Shown piece by piece: positions 62,415 through 64,000 of a stretch of DNA of 64,000 nucleotides; within the stretch, counting starts at the first letter, position 1; each line of letters begins with the position of its first letter. The stretch is from Lentisphaerota bacterium (GTDB taxonomy: Bacteria > Verrucomicrobiota > Lentisphaeria > Victivallales > Victivallaceae). The stretch lies in the NCBI GenBank assembly GCA_015061545.1, contig SUWJ01000007.1, positions 1-64,000 on the forward strand, read 5' to 3'. Under the pieces are notes generated by a model. The model was not told where the DNA came from. It did not search any database and saw only the letters and a program-made list of their open reading frames with translations. A program made the position numbers and the translations under genes.

Positions 62415-62823
62415 TTGTACCTACCGTGTACCCTATGCCGATACCGATCAGATGCAGGTGGTATATTACGCCAACTATCTGGAATATTTTGAACGCAGCC
62501 GTACAGAAATGCTCCGCTCAGTAGGATTCCCTTATTCGGAAATGGAAAAAATGGGATTTTTCCTGCCTGTGCGCGAAGTGAATGTGATCTATCACTCCAG
62601 CGCCTGCTATGACGATTTGCTTACGCTGCGGTCGTGGGTCAAAGAGGCCCGCGGCGCACGGCTGGTGATCGCCAGCGAAGTACGGCGGAACGATGAAGTG
62701 CTGGTGTCAGGTACAGTTACGCTCTGCTGCGTCAATGCTCAACACCGCGTGAGCCGTCTGCCGGAAGAAATCATGGCTGCCGCCAAGCTGCTCAGTTTGG
62801 ATTCAACTGAAGGGCAGAAGTAA
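62401..62823 (+). CDS. YbgC-like acyl-CoA thioesterase
   Basis: Hotdog-fold thioesterase of 140 residues. VPYADTDQMQVVYYANYLEYFE carries the catalytic Asp of the 4HBT/YbgC group. It hydrolyses acyl-CoA, likely short or medium chains. It overlaps cmk and is followed by manA by two bases, so cmk, this gene and manA form one operon. The Tol-Pal genes often near ybgC are absent. Confidence 0.9.
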   Translation: MPYFDCTYRVPYADTDQMQVVYYANYLEYFERSRTEMLRSVGFPYSEMEKMGFFLPVREVNVIYHSSACYDDLLTLRSWVKEARGARLVIASEVRRNDEVLVSGTVTLCCVNAQHRVSRLPEEIMAAAKLLSLDSTEGQK

Positions 62824-62824
62824 T

Positions 62825-63850
62825 ATGGCAGATTTTATTGATTCAAATGAACTTTATTTTTTACAGTTCAAACCGTTGTACAAACAGCGCATCTGGGGCG
62901 GCAATCTGCTGCAGAAGACCTTGCAGCGCAGCGATATGCCACAGCTTGATCCGGATCAGGAACCGATCGGCGAATCCTGGGAGATAACCGACCGCAGCGA
63001 TGCGCAGAGCGTCGTCAGCAGCGGTCCGCTGGCGGGAAAAACGCTTCGGGAGCTGATCGAATACTACGGTCAGACGCTGCTGGGTGGAATCTGGCAGGGC
63101 GAAACATTCCCGCTGCTGGTAAAATTTATTGATGCCGGGCAGAAACTCTCGCTGCAGGTCCATCCTGACGAAAACTACTGCCGCGAATACGGCGACGGCG
63201 CTGAACCGAAAACCGAAATGTGGTACATCGCCGAATGTGAATCCCGCGGGGAAATCCTGGCGGGGCTGATGCCCCGTGCAACCAAAGATCAACTCATCGA
63301 AGCGCTGAATTCCCCCAAGGCAGCATCGCTTTTGCAGCGTTTTCCCTCGCAGGTGGGCGACAGCTACTTTATTCAGGCCGGCACCGTACACGCCATCGGC
63401 GGTGGCAATCTGATTTTCGAGATCCAGCAGAACAGCGATACCACCTACCGGATCAGCGATTGGGGCAGAGTCGATAAAAACGGCAAACCGCGGGAACTGC
63501 ATCTGGATAAAGGCATCCGCGCCATCGGTTTTTCCAACCGGGTATCGCCGCGGATACCTGCGGTGATCGGCGAAACGCGCTTCAACCGCAAATTCCCGCT
63601 GGTGGAACGGCATTGTTTCAACGTTGATTGTCTGCTTCTGGTGGAAAATTATCCCGAAAATACGGGTAAGCTCAACGGCAGTTTTCATCTGTTGAGTGTT
63701 ATGAAAGGCAGAATAAAACTGCAATCGGCAGCTTGCGGAACGCTGGAAGCCAAATTCGGCGACAGCGTGCTGGTGCCTGCCAACTGCGGGAATTATCAGA
63801 TCCAGCCGCGGGATGGATCGGCTACAGTTTTGAAAAGTTATCTGAAATAA
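62825..63850 (+). CDS. manA: Mannose-6-phosphate isomerase, type I short form
   Basis: Interconverts mannose-6-phosphate and fructose-6-phosphate. The 341 residues form a cupin with the zinc ligands in LQVHPDENYC, PKTEMWYI and GTVHAIGGG, and the downstream QNSDTTYRISDWGR with Arg. This matches the short Firmicutes-type ManA. It is cotranscribed with the thioesterase gene. Confidence 0.95.
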   Translation: MADFIDSNELYFLQFKPLYKQRIWGGNLLQKTLQRSDMPQLDPDQEPIGESWEITDRSDAQSVVSSGPLAGKTLRELIEYYGQTLLGGIWQGETFPLLVKFIDAGQKLSLQVHPDENYCREYGDGAEPKTEMWYIAECESRGEILAGLMPRATKDQLIEALNSPKAASLLQRFPSQVGDSYFIQAGTVHAIGGGNLIFEIQQNSDTTYRISDWGRVDKNGKPRELHLDKGIRAIGFSNRVSPRIPAVIGETRFNRKFPLVERHCFNVDCLLLVENYPENTGKLNGSFHLLSVMKGRIKLQSAACGTLEAKFGDSVLVPANCGNYQIQPRDGSATVLKSYLK

Positions 63851-63890
63851 TATTAAAGTAAATCAACATAAAACAAGGATATAACTACTG

Positions 63891-64000
63891 ATGTCGGATT
63901 TCAAATTCATCATTGACCTTGAAGAACATCTCAAAGGTTTATTTCCGCTTAAAGCGGCGGATAACTGGCATATCGCGCCGGAAAAATGCCCCGAAACTAT
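63891..64000 (+). CDS. Start of a gene, possibly Nif3-family
   Basis: An ATG preceded by AAGGA at 63874-63878 opens a frame of at least 36 codons that runs off the window. Its start FIIDLEEHLKGLFPLKAADNW resembles the opening of Nif3/YbgI proteins (L-LFP-LAE-WD), but WHIAPEKCP departs from the usual DNVGL. The call is tentative. Confidence 0.4.
   Translation, partial: MSDFKFIIDLEEHLKGLFPLKAADNWHIAPEKCPET

Overview
This 64-kb window reads as one contiguous bacterial chromosome segment, densely coded, with most genes between 5 and 41 kb on the minus strand. The mixture suggests the PVC superphylum, most likely Lentisphaerota (Victivallales-like, gut type). The hints are many SPFH/HflK-HflC/flotillin proteins, a pyrophosphate-dependent phosphofructokinase, cytosolic GH123/DUF4091 and neutral-ceramidase-like enzymes, PocR-AraC regulation, lipoproteins and large proteins of PVC flavour, and rpmF-plsX-fabH housekeeping order. 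This assignment is inference; no rRNA gene is inside the window.

Layout. 1-330: three 107-bp promoter units on the minus strand, firing out of the left edge. 572-7036: YcxB-like protein, family 4 uracil-DNA glycosylase, argG, a small lipoprotein, an amidohydrolase, crcB, an SDR oxidoreductase and an unknown membrane protein. 7120-7438: a mosaic of short hairpins abutting a tRNA-Pro(TGG). 7541-9906: fabH, plsX and rpmF (L32, only 59 codons). 10056-18155: a ComEC-like channel with a degenerate hydrolase domain, a GH123-like enzyme, a ceramidase-like hydrolase, an atypical ROK kinase, and a PurF homologue whose catalytic cysteine is replaced by glycine. 18334-23047: two small phage-like genes, a small membrane protein, two tandem FloA flotillins, a SirB1-like protein and plsY. 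23138-30655: M24 peptidase, mnmA, membrane proteins, YjbQ, a PVC-type acidic protein, a lipoprotein and a CorC/HlyC transporter.

30899-41330 is the most striking part. It is a probable seven-gene operon on the minus strand: a large SPFH protein carrying a His/Glu-rich insert, HflC-like, HflK-like, a P1B-type ATPase with a CPG motif and no N-terminal metal-binding domain, an ABC ATPase with an acidic coiled tail, a permease with a very large external loop, and a membrane-anchored helical-repeat protein. With the two FloA proteins this makes five SPFH proteins in 22 kb. I propose a membrane-microdomain-organised metal and envelope transport system as the best candidate for an undescribed system here.

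41452-49697: a small Cys-containing exported protein, a PocR-AraC regulator divergent from an SGNH hydrolase, a GT-C-like membrane protein, and a 1151-residue secreted glycoside-hydrolase-like protein. 49747-63850: a divergent LigA, an iron-type alcohol dehydrogenase, a parvulin isomerase, PPi-PFK with gatC-gatA, a thioredoxin/TPR protein, folB, a DUF975-like protein, ychF, cmk, a YbgC-like thioesterase and manA. The window ends inside a gene whose start resembles Nif3-family proteins.

Several promoters show a common form: TTG-type -35, 16-17 bp spacing, and TATATT or TAAATT at -10. All functions are from motif and family recognition by eye; no searches were run.
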